Positions 9,034-17,132 are shown, numbered from the stretch's first letter. The stretch is DNA of 51,518 nucleotides from Halanaerobiales bacterium (GCA_022360715.1 JAKSCG010000141.1:1-51518), one strand, 5' to 3'. A program made the numbers and translations. Notes: a model not told the origin generated them from the sequence alone.

Positions 9034-10761
9034 ATGTTTAAGCTTTTTTCTTATCTTAAGTCATACCCCAAAATGGTTGTGCTGGCGCCGTTACTGATGC
9101 TCTTAGAGGTGGCGATGGATTTACTGCAACCCAGATTAATCGCCATGGTCGTCGATCAGGGGATTGCTACCGGTGATCTGTCATTGATCATGAGAATCGG
9201 ATTAACGATGATCGGAGTTGCCATTATCGGGATGATGGCCGGAGTGGGATGTACAATCGCATCCAGCATTGCCAGCGAAGGCTTTGCGGCTGATCTCAGA
9301 ACCGATTTATATCGAAAGGTTCAGTCATTTTCCTTCGCTAATCTGGATCGATTTAAAACGGCTTCCTTAATTACCAGATTAACCAATGATGTGCTGCAAG
9401 TAAAAAATATTGTATATATGGCATTAAGGATAGTAATTAGAGCACCGTTTATGTGCATTGGCGGTATTATTATGGCTGTTTTGATTAATGCCCGTTTAGC
9501 CTTGAGCCTGGTGGTAGCTATTCCATTACTGGTTTTAGCCCTCTCAATAGCCATTGCCAGGGGCTTCCCCTTGTTTGCCATCGTGCAGCAAAAGCTGGAT
9601 CGAGTAAATGAGGTTATACGGGAAAATTTAAGCGGGGTAAGGGTGGTTAAAGCCTTTGTTCGAGCTGATTTTGAAAAGACAAGATTTGCTCAAGCTAATC
9701 AAGAGCTAATCGAGATAACAGTAAAGGCTTCCAGAATGGTGGCCCTGGTTTTACCGATCATCTTACTGATTTTGAATTTAAGTATCGTTGCGGTGCTCTG
9801 GTTTGGGGGAATTCAAATTAACCAGGGAAATATGCAGGTTGGTCAGTTGATTGCTTTTATCAATTATTTGACTCAGATTCTGACATCGCTTTTGATGGTA
9901 GCTTTTATTTTAATGGCGGTATCCCGGGCCAAGGCGTCGGCTGACCGGATCAACGAGGTATTAGAGAGTGAGGTTGATATCAAGGATCGAACCGGGGCCG
10001 ACAGTTCTTCGATTACTGAGGGAGAACTGCGCTTTGAAAATGTTTCCTTCCGGTATCAGGGGGCGAAGGGAGAACCTGTCCTTAAAAATATATCATTTGA
10101 AGCCAAACCGGGAGAAACAGTTGCAATTATTGGAGCAACCGGCGCGGGGAAATCTACTTTGATTAATCTAATCCCCCGTTTATATGAGCCGACAGCAGGA
10201 AGAATACTAATTGATGGCAAGGATATCAAGGATCTTAAACTGAATACATTACGGAAAAGCATTAGCGTGGTTTTACAGGAGTCATTACTTTTTTCCGGTT
10301 CTATTTATGATAATCTTAAATTGGGCAATCAAGATGCTTCGCCGGAGGAGGTTAGCCAGGCAGCCCGGGTTGCCCAGGCCGATTACTTTATTACCAGTTT
10401 TCCGGAAGGTTATCAAACCCAGTTGGGTCAAAAGGGTGTAAATCTCTCCGGTGGACAGAAGCAGCGGCTAGCAATTGCCCGGGCCTTGCTTAAAAAGTCT
10501 AAAATACTAATTTTAGATGATAGTACCAGTGCGGTTGATGTTGGTACTGAAGCAAGAATCCAGCGAGGATTGAGGGAGTTAATGAAACAGTGCACGATGA
10601 TTGTGATCGCTCAGCGGATCAGTACTGTTCACCAAGCCGATAAAATCCTGGTCCTGGATGACGGGAAAATCGTGGCCCAAGGTAGTAGTACCGAACTGCT
10701 GAAAAGCTGTAAAATATATCAGGATATTTACACCTCACAGCTGGGAAAGGGGGTTATTTAG
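9034..10761 (+). CDS. Heterodimeric ABC exporter half-transporter, degenerate-site subunit
   Basis: 575 residues with six membrane segments in the first ~300 residues and a C-terminal nucleotide-binding domain: Walker A GATGAGKST, signature LSGGQKQR, Walker B ILILDDSTSAVD. The catalytic glutamate after Walker B is Asp (LDD instead of LDE) and the switch histidine is Gln (IAQRIST). These are the hallmarks of the degenerate half in TM287/288-, BmrC/D- or LmrC/D-like exporters. Start ATG 9034 is preferred over TTG 9031, with AGGAGG at 9021-9026. One base separates it from its partner gene. Likely a drug or lipid exporter; the substrate is unknown. Confidence 0.93.
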   Translation: MFKLFSYLKSYPKMVVLAPLLMLLEVAMDLLQPRLIAMVVDQGIATGDLSLIMRIGLTMIGVAIIGMMAGVGCTIASSIASEGFAADLRTDLYRKVQSFSFANLDRFKTASLITRLTNDVLQVKNIVYMALRIVIRAPFMCIGGIIMAVLINARLALSLVVAIPLLVLALSIAIARGFPLFAIVQQKLDRVNEVIRENLSGVRVVKAFVRADFEKTRFAQANQELIEITVKASRMVALVLPIILLILNLSIVAVLWFGGIQINQGNMQVGQLIAFINYLTQILTSLLMVAFILMAVSRAKASADRINEVLESEVDIKDRTGADSSSITEGELRFENVSFRYQGAKGEPVLKNISFEAKPGETVAIIGATGAGKSTLINLIPRLYEPTAGRILIDGKDIKDLKLNTLRKSISVVLQESLLFSGSIYDNLKLGNQDASPEEVSQAARVAQADYFITSFPEGYQTQLGQKGVNLSGGQKQRLAIARALLKKSKILILDDSTSAVDVGTEARIQRGLRELMKQCTMIVIAQRISTVHQADKILVLDDGKIVAQGSSTELLKSCKIYQDIYTSQLGKGVI

Positions 10762-10762
10762 G

Positions 10763-12595
10763 ATGTTCAGACCTTCAAGCGGTCATCAAGGAGGCTCGCC
10801 CAGAGGATTAGGCGGAAGAGGACACATGTTTAAGGGTCCTCTGCCCAAGACTAAGGATCGCAAAGCGACTTTGCTTAGATTGTGGGATTACCTCAAAGAA
10901 CAAAAACTACTACTCAGTTGGGTTTTTATGTTGGTTGTCTTAAGTTCTGTTTTCGGTCTGGCCGGTCCTTTGCTAATCGGACAGGCGATTGACAATTATA
11001 TAATTCCGGGGGATTTTAAAGGTCTTTTGCTCATAGCCATAATAATGGGTGTAGTCTATTTATTAAATGCCTTGTTTTCGTGGTTGCAGAGTTATATCAT
11101 GATCGGAGTAGCCCAAAAAACTGTCTACAAGATGAGGACAGATTTATTCAGCAAAATTCAGACCCTTCCCGTCAGCTTTTTTGACCGTAATCCCCATGGT
11201 GAATTAATGAGTAGACTGACCAATGATTTAGAAAATGTCAGTAATACACTAAATACAAGCATTACCCAGATCATGGCCAGTTTATTGATGGTAGTGGGAA
11301 CAATTAGCGTGATGCTATGGTTAAGCCCGACCCTTACCCTGGTTTGTGTTATGATTATACCGGCAATTCTCCTGACAACCAAAAAAATCGCCGGATTTAC
11401 CCGCAAGTATTTTGCCGAGCAGCAGCAAGCTTTAGGTGAATTAAACGGATTTATCGAAGAAAATATATCGGGGCAACGAGTAGTTAAGCTCTTTGCACGG
11501 GAAGAGAAGAGTATCGACCAGTTTGCAAAATATAACGGTAAATTGAAAAAGATTAGTCAACGGGCTCAGGTTTTGGCCGGACTGATTCACCCCCTGTTCA
11601 ATGTCTTAAACAATATCATTTTTGCACTATTAGTAGGGGTTGGGGGATGGTTGGTACTGAAGGAGTTAATTACAATCGGGATCATTGCCAGTTTTATTAA
11701 CTATTTGAAACAATTTTTCCGACCATTAAGTCAACTGGCTAATCAGTTTAATTTGCTCCAGTCAGCAATAGCAGGTGCAGAGCGGGTCTTTGCGGTCATG
11801 GATGAAAAGCCGGAACAAGACCAACCCGGCAACCGGACCGGGCCGGACAGGATTAGGGGTGAAGTAGCTTTGCAGCATGTTTCCTTTGGCTATCAAAAGG
11901 AAACACCGGTTTTAAAAGATATTAGTCTCCGGGTAAAACCCGGCCAGACGATTGCTTTAGTAGGACCGACCGGGGCCGGGAAGACTACGATTGTCAATCT
12001 TTTAACTCGCTTTTATGAGATAGATACCGGCTCGATCTTAATCGACGGACAGGATATCCGTTCTTTCAGCAGAAATAGTTTGCGTTCTTGCTTAGGGATC
12101 GTTTTACAGGATACCTATCTTTTTTCCGATACGGTTAGAGAGAATATTAGATATGGGCGCTTGACTGCTACCGATCAAGAAGTGGAAGCTGCGGCCCGGA
12201 TCGCTAATGCCGAACAATTTATTAAGAGACTTCCGCAAGGGTATGATACTGTTTTATCAGATGATGGGGGCAACTTAAGTCAGGGCCAGCGCCAATTGCT
12301 CACCATAGCTAGAGCTGTCCTGGCAGACCCGGCTATTTTGATTTTAGATGAAGCGACCAGTAGTGTCGATACCAGAACAGAATTGCAAATTCAGGAGGCA
12401 ATGTTGAGTTTAATGCAAGGAAGGACCAGCTTTGTGATTGCGCACCGTTTGAGTACAATTAAAAATGCCGATTTAATCCTGGTGATTAATGACGGAGAAA
12501 TTATTGAGCAGGGCAGCCATCAAGAGTTATTAACCCGGCAGGGGTTTTACTATGAACTATACAACAGTCAATTTACCGTAAATGAATCAGCATAA
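10763..12595 (+). CDS. Heterodimeric ABC exporter half-transporter, catalytic-site subunit
   Basis: 610 residues. The N-terminus has a ~30-residue Gly/Arg/Pro-rich cytoplasmic tail (GGSPRGLGGRGH) before the first helix, as in LmrD/TM288-type partners. The nucleotide-binding domain has Walker A GPTGAGKTT, a complete Walker B with catalytic Glu (ILILDEATSSVD) and the switch His (IAHRLST). Its own signature is LSQGQRQ, deviating from LSGGQ. In the heterodimer this altered signature would face the degenerate Walker site of the partner, and the two intact halves form the hydrolytic site. It starts one base after the partner's stop and completes the MarR-controlled operon. Confidence 0.93.
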   Translation: MFRPSSGHQGGSPRGLGGRGHMFKGPLPKTKDRKATLLRLWDYLKEQKLLLSWVFMLVVLSSVFGLAGPLLIGQAIDNYIIPGDFKGLLLIAIIMGVVYLLNALFSWLQSYIMIGVAQKTVYKMRTDLFSKIQTLPVSFFDRNPHGELMSRLTNDLENVSNTLNTSITQIMASLLMVVGTISVMLWLSPTLTLVCVMIIPAILLTTKKIAGFTRKYFAEQQQALGELNGFIEENISGQRVVKLFAREEKSIDQFAKYNGKLKKISQRAQVLAGLIHPLFNVLNNIIFALLVGVGGWLVLKELITIGIIASFINYLKQFFRPLSQLANQFNLLQSAIAGAERVFAVMDEKPEQDQPGNRTGPDRIRGEVALQHVSFGYQKETPVLKDISLRVKPGQTIALVGPTGAGKTTIVNLLTRFYEIDTGSILIDGQDIRSFSRNSLRSCLGIVLQDTYLFSDTVRENIRYGRLTATDQEVEAAARIANAEQFIKRLPQGYDTVLSDDGGNLSQGQRQLLTIARAVLADPAILILDEATSSVDTRTELQIQEAMLSLMQGRTSFVIAHRLSTIKNADLILVINDGEIIEQGSHQELLTRQGFYYELYNSQFTVNESA

Positions 12596-12638
12596 CTTTA
12601 AACACTGCCGGTCTGATTAGGAAATGATATTGGCTATT

Positions 12639-13223
12639 TTATAAAAAGAGAATGGAAACGGCACTATACAATAATAGTAACCCCATCACCCAATTAAAGG
12701 GTTTTCGATACCGGGATAGATATCTTTCAAAGATCACCCCAAACAGTGCCCAGCAGGAAGTAGACATAAAGGAGAATGATGCCAGGAATATCGCGAAAAA
12801 AAACAAGGTAATACTGGATTGATAATACGGGGTGATAAAGTTGGAGACGATTGTAATCCCGTATAGAATAACTTTGGGATTAACAAACTGCATCAACATC
12901 CCTGTTGAGAATGAATTTATTCGTGCTTGTTGCTCGTTAATTTGTTTAGTACTGGTTATGATCTGGTAAGCGAGATACCCCATATAGGTTGCTCCGATTA
13001 TCCTCATGGCCAGTTTGATGGTGGGGAGCAGGTTATAGAGTAAAAGGCTAAAATAACTGGCCAGCAGCATGATAACCGTAAAACCGGAAAAAATACCAAG
13101 AATGAACCTTAGGGTTCGACGATAACCAAACTGATTTGCATTAGCCATTGACATGATATTATTGGGCCCTGGTGTAAAGGTTACGACCAAAATATAAGAG
13201 AGAAATGGAACAAAATTAGCCAT
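12639..13223 (-). CDS. LysE/RhtB-family amino-acid exporter
   Basis: 194 residues, almost all hydrophobic, with about six membrane segments. The N-terminal signature LVVTFTPGPNNIMSMANA matches the conserved TPGPN motif of the LysE/RhtB superfamily, and GATYMGYLAYQ is a further family motif. It probably exports an amino acid or a derivative such as threonine, homoserine or cysteine; which one cannot be told. GGAGGT precedes ATG 13223 and a TATAAT box lies at 13262-13257 on the minus strand. It stands alone, convergent with the ABC exporter operon and divergent from padR. Confidence 0.88.
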   Translation of the reverse strand: MANFVPFLSYILVVTFTPGPNNIMSMANANQFGYRRTLRFILGIFSGFTVIMLLASYFSLLLYNLLPTIKLAMRIIGATYMGYLAYQIITSTKQINEQQARINSFSTGMLMQFVNPKVILYGITIVSNFITPYYQSSITLFFFAIFLASFSFMSTSCWALFGVIFERYLSRYRKPFNWVMGLLLLYSAVSILFL

Positions 13224-13356
13224 CTAAGTACCTCCATAAGTAGTTTAGCTAATCCTATTATACCATACAAATGTTAGCTAGTATAAATTAGGACTAAACC
13301 GGGGTGGTCCGGTATGCCCGGCAATCTAAATAATTAAAAAAATAATTGGCTGCTGG

Positions 13357-13385
13357 TTGACAGTCGGTGAGATTAATGATAGGAT
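13357..13385 (+). promoter_or_regulatory. Sigma-A promoter of the padR-fetAB operon
   Basis: TTGACA (13357-13362), a 17-bp spacer and TAGGAT (13380-13385). The -10 box abuts the array of GATATC hexamers that begins at 13386. Confidence 0.65.
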
Positions 13386-13430
13386 AATATCAAATGGTGA
13401 TATCAAAAAACGATATCGTATACTGATATT
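13386..13430 (+). promoter_or_regulatory. Four GATATC-type hexamers at exact 13-bp spacing, candidate PadR operator
   Basis: AATATC at 13386, GATATC at 13399, GATATC at 13412 and GATATT at 13425. Each starts 13 bp after the previous one, with unrelated 7-bp spacers. The array begins immediately after the -10 box and ends 31 bp before the padR ATG, covering the expected transcription start. Binding by the PadR protein encoded next is an inference. Confidence 0.65.
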
Positions 13431-13460
13431 TAATATAAAAGGATAAAAAGGGGATTACTG

Positions 13461-13793
13461 ATGAAAGAACAAATATTACGGAAGCTATTTTTAGGATTTA
13501 TTCAGATCCACATATTATACCATGCCAAAAAGGAACCGATTTACGGGACGTGGATGATCAAAGAGTTAGCTGAGCACGGTTATAAAGTTAGTCCCGGGAT
13601 GCTTTATCCTTTATTAAACAGAATGGAAAAGGAAAAATTATTAGTTAAGACAGAAAAAAATGTTGACGGTAAGATCATAAAGTTCTATCAAAGCACTGAG
13701 CTGGGGGAAGAGGTCTTAAAAGCGGCAGTAGAAAAAGCAGCTGCTTTGTTCCATGAAGTAAAGGAAGAGGGTGAGCAGCTTGATCCAATTTAA
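13461..13793 (+). CDS. PadR-family transcriptional regulator
   Basis: 110 residues with the PadR winged helix: GTWMIKELAEHGYKVSPGML, then YPLLNRMEKEKLLV and a wing with KIIKFYQSTELG. It has a short C-terminal dimerisation helix (subfamily with reduced C-terminus). The ATG lies after a GGATAAAAAGGGG purine-rich stretch. Its 3' end overlaps the start of fetA by 23 bp, implying translational coupling with the transporter it presumably controls. The array of GATATC hexamers upstream is the likely operator. The inducer is unknown; given FetAB, a metal or metal-stress signal is one possibility. Confidence 0.9.
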   Translation: MKEQILRKLFLGFIQIHILYHAKKEPIYGTWMIKELAEHGYKVSPGMLYPLLNRMEKEKLLVKTEKNVDGKIIKFYQSTELGEEVLKAAVEKAAALFHEVKEEGEQLDPI

Positions 13794-14394
13794 AGAGATC
13801 AGTTTAGCCTTTGGTGATCAGGTGGTATTTGCCGATTTTAATCTGAATATTGCGGAGGGGGAAAAGGTCTTGCTCCGGGCAGCTTCCGGCCGAGGCAAAT
13901 CGACATTATTCAAACTCCTTTTAGGGTTTCAACGCTCTGACCAGGGTGAGATCCTCTTTAAAGGGAGGCGATTAGATCGAAATAATTTGTTCTATTTTCG
14001 AAGAAATATTGCTTATGTAAGTCAGGATGTAGATTTGAGAAATCTAAAAGTATGGGATTTAATTAACGAGATATTTGACTATAAATATAATCGGACCATC
14101 TCAATTACCAAAGAGAAGGTAATGGAGCTGATTGATTTTTTTCTTCTCCCGGCTGATCTAATCACCAAGGAAGTCGGTCAACTTTCCGGGGGAGAAAGAC
14201 AGCGATTGGGCTTAATCATCTGTATTATGTTGAATCGGCCGGTCTGGTTGTTAGATGAAATTACAACCGGACTAGATCAAGAGAGCAAAAAAGTTTTAGT
14301 CAATTATGTGTTAAAACAGCATAAAACTGTTTTAATAATTTCCCATGATCAGATTTGGAGTAAAAATAATCTGGTTAGAGTAGAGGAATGGTAA
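13771..14394 (+). CDS. fetA: FetA-like ABC transporter ATP-binding protein
   Basis: 207 residues, the size of FetA (YbbL). A signature LSGGERQR and Walker B VWLLDEITTGLD are intact, and the H-loop is ISHDQ. The P-loop reads RAASGRGKST: the first glycine of GxxGxGKS is Ala, a mild deviation to note. The start is GTG 13771 inside padR, preceded by AAAGGAAGAGG. It is paired with the adjacent FetB-type permease, so together they should form an exporter; in E. coli FetAB is linked to iron export and oxidative-stress resistance. Substrate here is by analogy only. Confidence 0.85.
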   Translation: MSSLIQFKEISLAFGDQVVFADFNLNIAEGEKVLLRAASGRGKSTLFKLLLGFQRSDQGEILFKGRRLDRNNLFYFRRNIAYVSQDVDLRNLKVWDLINEIFDYKYNRTISITKEKVMELIDFFLLPADLITKEVGQLSGGERQRLGLIICIMLNRPVWLLDEITTGLDQESKKVLVNYVLKQHKTVLIISHDQIWSKNNLVRVEEW

Positions 14395-14396
14395 AA

Positions 14397-15170
14397 ATGA
14401 ATGTAGAAGAGGTTTCTTATTTATCAATAGCCAGTTTGCTTATTTTAATAATACCGGTACTGGTAATCAACCGCAAATTAAGGATTGGGCTCAACAAGGA
14501 GATCTTTTATGCGCTCGCTCGAATGGTCATACAACTTAGTCTGGTTGGGCTCTTTCTCCAGTCCATTTTTAGGCTTAACAATCCCTTCCTGAATCTTGCT
14601 TATCTGCTCTTTATGATCATGGTAGCTAGTTTTTCCGCGGCCAGATCCTGTAGTTTTCAGCTCTTTAAACTGTTTATCCCGTTGTTTTTAGCCTTTATAC
14701 TCCCAAATGTAATTGTTTTATTGTTTTTTAACGCTTTTGTAATTAGCCTGGATCATTTGTTTAATGCCCGCTATATGATTACTATTGGGGGAATGTTGCT
14801 GGGAAATTGCTTAAACGGTAATATCATCAGCGTTAATCGCTTTTATCAAGCAATTAAACAGAATAAAAACGAGTATTATTATTCGCTAAGCCTGAGTACC
14901 AATAAAACAGAAGCACTAAGACCTTATTTTAAAGATGCTGTTCTGGCTTCAATTAATCCTACAATCGCCTCAATTGAAACGATCGGATTAGTTGCTTTGC
15001 CCGGAATGATGACCGGGCAGATTTTAGGGGGTGTCTTGCCGTTAACGGCGATAAAATATCAGATTGCGATTATGATTGCCATCTTGATTGCCAGGTATTT
15101 CAGTGCAATTTTAGCAATCATCTTTACATCTTTTCAGGCATTTGATGAGAATGATGTCTTGATATTTTAG
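14397..15170 (+). CDS. fetB: FetB-like (UPF0014) ABC transporter permease
   Basis: About 257 residues with seven predicted hydrophobic segments. Family motifs of UPF0014/FetB are present: ARMVIQLSLVGLFLQ near the N-terminus, GGMLLGNCLNG in the middle, and the conserved ALPGMMTGQILGG loop. Start ATG 14397 is chosen because AGAGG lies at 14382-14386; an ATG at 14388 inside the end of fetA would have no room for a ribosome site. The last gene of the padR-fetA-fetB operon. Confidence 0.88.
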   Translation: MNVEEVSYLSIASLLILIIPVLVINRKLRIGLNKEIFYALARMVIQLSLVGLFLQSIFRLNNPFLNLAYLLFMIMVASFSAARSCSFQLFKLFIPLFLAFILPNVIVLLFFNAFVISLDHLFNARYMITIGGMLLGNCLNGNIISVNRFYQAIKQNKNEYYYSLSLSTNKTEALRPYFKDAVLASINPTIASIETIGLVALPGMMTGQILGGVLPLTAIKYQIAIMIAILIARYFSAILAIIFTSFQAFDENDVLIF

Positions 15171-15304
15171 AAAATTATGGTATTGGAAAGAGGAAATTTC
15201 ATGACGTTCATAGGAAGCTCGATAGCTATTTAGCCCCTAGCAGAGTTGGAGTATTTCATGGGACATGATATACTTACTTATAATATGAACTTAAGGGTTT
15301 GAAA

Positions 15305-15324
15305 AAGGGGGGTATACCCCCCTT
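15305..15324 (-). terminator. 20-bp perfect palindrome, likely minus-strand terminator
   Basis: AAGGGGGGTATACCCCCCTT is fully self-complementary: six G/C pairs around TATA. On the minus strand it is followed by TTTTTC, as in an intrinsic terminator. It lies 13 bp beyond the end of the decayed minus-strand nucleotidyltransferase gene, so it probably once ended that transcript. Confidence 0.5.
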
Positions 15325-15336
15325 ATTCAAAAACGG

Positions 15337-15503
15337 TTATATTAATGAAGCGTCAAAACCATTCAGATCAATGTCACTAAAATTATCTTTAGTGCCATTT
15401 ACCTAAGAACAAAAAAGTATTACTTTGTTAACGGTTACATGTTTTTTAAAAGTTGCTATGAACTTATTTATTTTATTTTAAACTATAGCTTTTTTTGCAC
15501 CAT
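15337..15503 (-). pseudogene. Remnant of a minimal nucleotidyltransferase (MNT) gene
   Basis: On the minus strand a good ribosome site (AAGGAGG, 15517-15511) precedes ATG 15503, but that frame stops after six codons. In the neighbouring frame the peptide KHVTVNKVILFCS, a stop, then VNGTKDNFSDIDL is readable. It matches the polymerase-beta type motif ILFGSxxxGTxxxxSDIDL of MNT antitoxin-like nucleotidyltransferases. Damage: a frameshift near the start, two stops, Gly to Cys in the GS motif, and truncation soon after SDIDL. An in-frame stop lies at 15339-15337. A HEPN partner is not visible. Confidence 0.6.
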
Positions 15504-15603
15504 TAAACAACCTCCTTGTTTTATCAAGAAGTTTGGAAGTATATTCGTAATCTAAAACTTTTGTAAAGTATATAATCAAAACTAGGCTGAAAATTCTGAT
15601 TCA

Positions 15604-15849
15604 TTATTTAGAAATATCTATGGGTTTTCCAGTCAAAGATCCTTCAACATCATGTTTGCGTTTTTTGTGTTCATCAGACAATTCTAGACTAGCTCTTTTC
15701 AAATCCCCAACGTCTTTTATTTTTTTAATATCTTCCTTTATTTCGTGAATATCATTTTTTAGTGGTTTAAGCTCCGGCTTAATGTCATCCCTGATGATAT
15801 TTAATTTTGCAAACATCTTTTGCATAATTTATATTGTATCTTTATCCAT
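15604..15849 (-). pseudogene. Small coiled-coil protein gene with an early in-frame stop
   Basis: A strong ribosome site (GAGAGGTGG) precedes ATG 15849, which gives MDKDTI and then TAA (15831-15829). The same frame continues to 15604 as a charged coiled coil (LKNDIHEIKEDIKKIKD), and a second ATG at 15825 has no ribosome site of its own. The MDKDT... start followed by a heptad-rich helix is the usual form of small Bacillota coiled-coil proteins of unknown role. The simplest reading is a nonsense mutation at codon 7, or weak translation of a 73-residue product from 15825. It lies upstream of the decayed MNT gene on the same strand. Confidence 0.6.
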
Positions 15850-15946
15850 TTAAAAAACCACCTCTCATTATTATTAATCTATACTTAAAGCAAGAAATCT
15901 TTTTATTTGTAGGGCTATGTTAAAAGAGATTTAAATAAATAGTAAT

Positions 15947-15983
15947 ATATGTTATAGTTAAAATATACGAAATACTTTAATTT
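15947..15983 (+). repeat. AT-rich element shared with the lipoprotein gene leader
   Basis: ATATGTTATAG followed by AATATACGAAATA and TTTAATT. It matches 44931-44966 at about 33 of 36 positions. Both copies stand just upstream of accessory-region genes (zinc-ribbon gene at 16021, lipoprotein gene at 45026), which suggests a common promoter or regulatory module. Confidence 0.55.
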
Positions 15984-16020
15984 TATATGAAATACTGACA
16001 GAAAGCAGACCTTTTAAGAC

Positions 16021-16149
16021 ATGAGATGTAGTCAATGTGGAAAACCCCTGTTATTGGAAGTATTAGAGGGTCAATTATTATGTGTTGATTGTTATTTGAA
16101 GCTACAACAAGCTTTACAAATACAAAATAACATGTATATGGAAAAATGA
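16021..16149 (+). CDS. Zinc-ribbon fragment, 5' half of a gene split by a frameshift
   Basis: 42 residues with two CxxC knuckles, CSQCGKPLLLEVLEGQLLCV then DC, so a small zinc ribbon (C3, C6, C21, C24). The stop TGA overlaps the ATG of the next frame (ATGA at 16146-16149). Adding one A to the AAAAA run at 16142-16146 joins the two frames into a 147-residue protein running EKMNYISKMMEE. I recall zinc-ribbon proteins of clostridia in which the ribbon is directly followed by a GVYG...PRY segment like the one encoded next, supporting a broken fusion. No good ribosome site is seen. Translational coupling by the ATGA overlap is the alternative. Confidence 0.55.
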   Translation: MRCSQCGKPLLLEVLEGQLLCVDCYLKLQQALQIQNNMYMEK

Positions 16150-16463
16150 ATTATATAAGTAAGATGATGGAAGAAACATCAGGGGTGTATGGTGTTTTGC
16201 CAAAATATGAAATCTCACAGCCAAATCAATATATAAATACAGATAAAATTTATTATAATAATATTCAGGTTGAAGGAAAACAAGAAGAGAAAAATGAATT
16301 ATTAGAACAAATTTTTTTTATTGCGTCACAAAGAGCTTTACCGAAAGACAAACAAAATAAAAGTATAGTTAAAGCAATAATGCTTAATATTAAAAAATCT
16401 GTTTTTACAATAGGAGCATTATATAAATTATGGGAAAAAGTAAAACCATTTTTTGATAACTAA
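16146..16463 (+). CDS. Hypothetical protein, 3' half of the split zinc-ribbon gene
   Basis: 105 residues: an N-terminal MNYISKMMEETSGVYGVLPK segment, a polar linker, and a C-terminal basic helical part (PKDKQNKSIVKAIMLNIKKS, then GALYKLWEKVKPFF). It has no ribosome site and depends on the upstream ribbon frame, either by coupling through ATGA or because the two are one gene interrupted by a one-base deletion. The C-terminal helix pair could contact membrane or protein; function unknown. Very AT-rich, like the rest of the island. Confidence 0.5.
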   Translation: MNYISKMMEETSGVYGVLPKYEISQPNQYINTDKIYYNNIQVEGKQEEKNELLEQIFFIASQRALPKDKQNKSIVKAIMLNIKKSVFTIGALYKLWEKVKPFFDN

Positions 16464-16609
16464 ATCGTTCAGTACTCCAAATATCATAGGGTTTATAATT
16501 CCGCTAAGCTAAATCCAAATCAAGGAAGAACTATTTAAGGGGTCGTCAACATCAGCAATACATAAGCATGGTGGCATCCCCTATTTGGGTAAAATAAGGA
16601 GGCTCTAAG

Positions 16610-17008
16610 ATGTTGAATCTAAAAAACAATATTGTAATAATAATTATAATCCTGCCTGCTATTTATTTTGGCTACATTGGAAAATCAACAGAGATGGGAC
16701 TAGCAATAGTTGCAGGTGCAATAGTTGCAGCATTTATTAATATTGACAAAATACAACGGTTTAAAGGGGCTGGATTTGAGGCAGAAATGAGAAAAATGGT
16801 TGAAGAAGGATATGCAACTATTGAAAATCTTAAAGAATTAGGAAAACCAATAATAAAAGCACTTTTCGTTAACATTACCCATTTTAATAACATAGGAAGT
16901 ATGGCTCTTCATAAAAAACATGAAGTTTTAGATGATCTTAAGCAAATTTTAAAGCGTCTATTTCTTAAAGATAAAGAACTTATGGAAATAATTAGTGTTT
17001 TCCCATAG
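16610..17008 (+). CDS. Small membrane-anchored protein of unknown function, cut short by a frameshift
   Basis: 132 residues after a strong ribosome site (AAGGAGGC, 16595-16603). Two hydrophobic helices (VIIIIIILPAIYFGYIG and GLAIVAGAIVAAFINI) form a hairpin, followed by a soluble helical domain (GAGFEAEMRKMVEEGYATIE). The frame stops at TAG 17006, but one base skipped in the CCC run at 17001-17003 continues it as ISVFHRYHTWDYITEI, so the natural C-terminus lies downstream. As it stands the product lacks its last ~40 residues. Location next to CBASS suggests an accessory or defence role, unproven. Confidence 0.6.
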   Translation: MLNLKNNIVIIIIILPAIYFGYIGKSTEMGLAIVAGAIVAAFINIDKIQRFKGAGFEAEMRKMVEEGYATIENLKELGKPIIKALFVNITHFNNIGSMALHKKHEVLDDLKQILKRLFLKDKELMEIISVFP

Positions 17009-17132
17009 ATATCATACTTGGGATTACATAACAGAAATTATTTGTGAAGTGCATAAAGAAAATATAAATAAAGAAATATATGATAGATTAACAGAAATTA
17101 CGAACCCGGATTCTTTTGTGGCTTTTTTTTAA
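17002..17132 (+). pseudogene. Frameshifted C-terminal continuation of the membrane protein
   Basis: Reading HRYHTWDYITEIICEVHKEN and on to NPDSFVAFF with a stop at 17130-17132. There is no start or ribosome site of its own. The RYHTWD stretch joins smoothly to the upstream protein when one C is removed at 17001-17003. Confidence 0.6.

Noticed and set aside
13306..13325. GC-rich CCGGGG ... CCCGG hairpin between the LysE-type gene and padR
   Set aside because: No T run on either strand and weak central pairing; it lies upstream of two divergent promoters where no terminator is needed.
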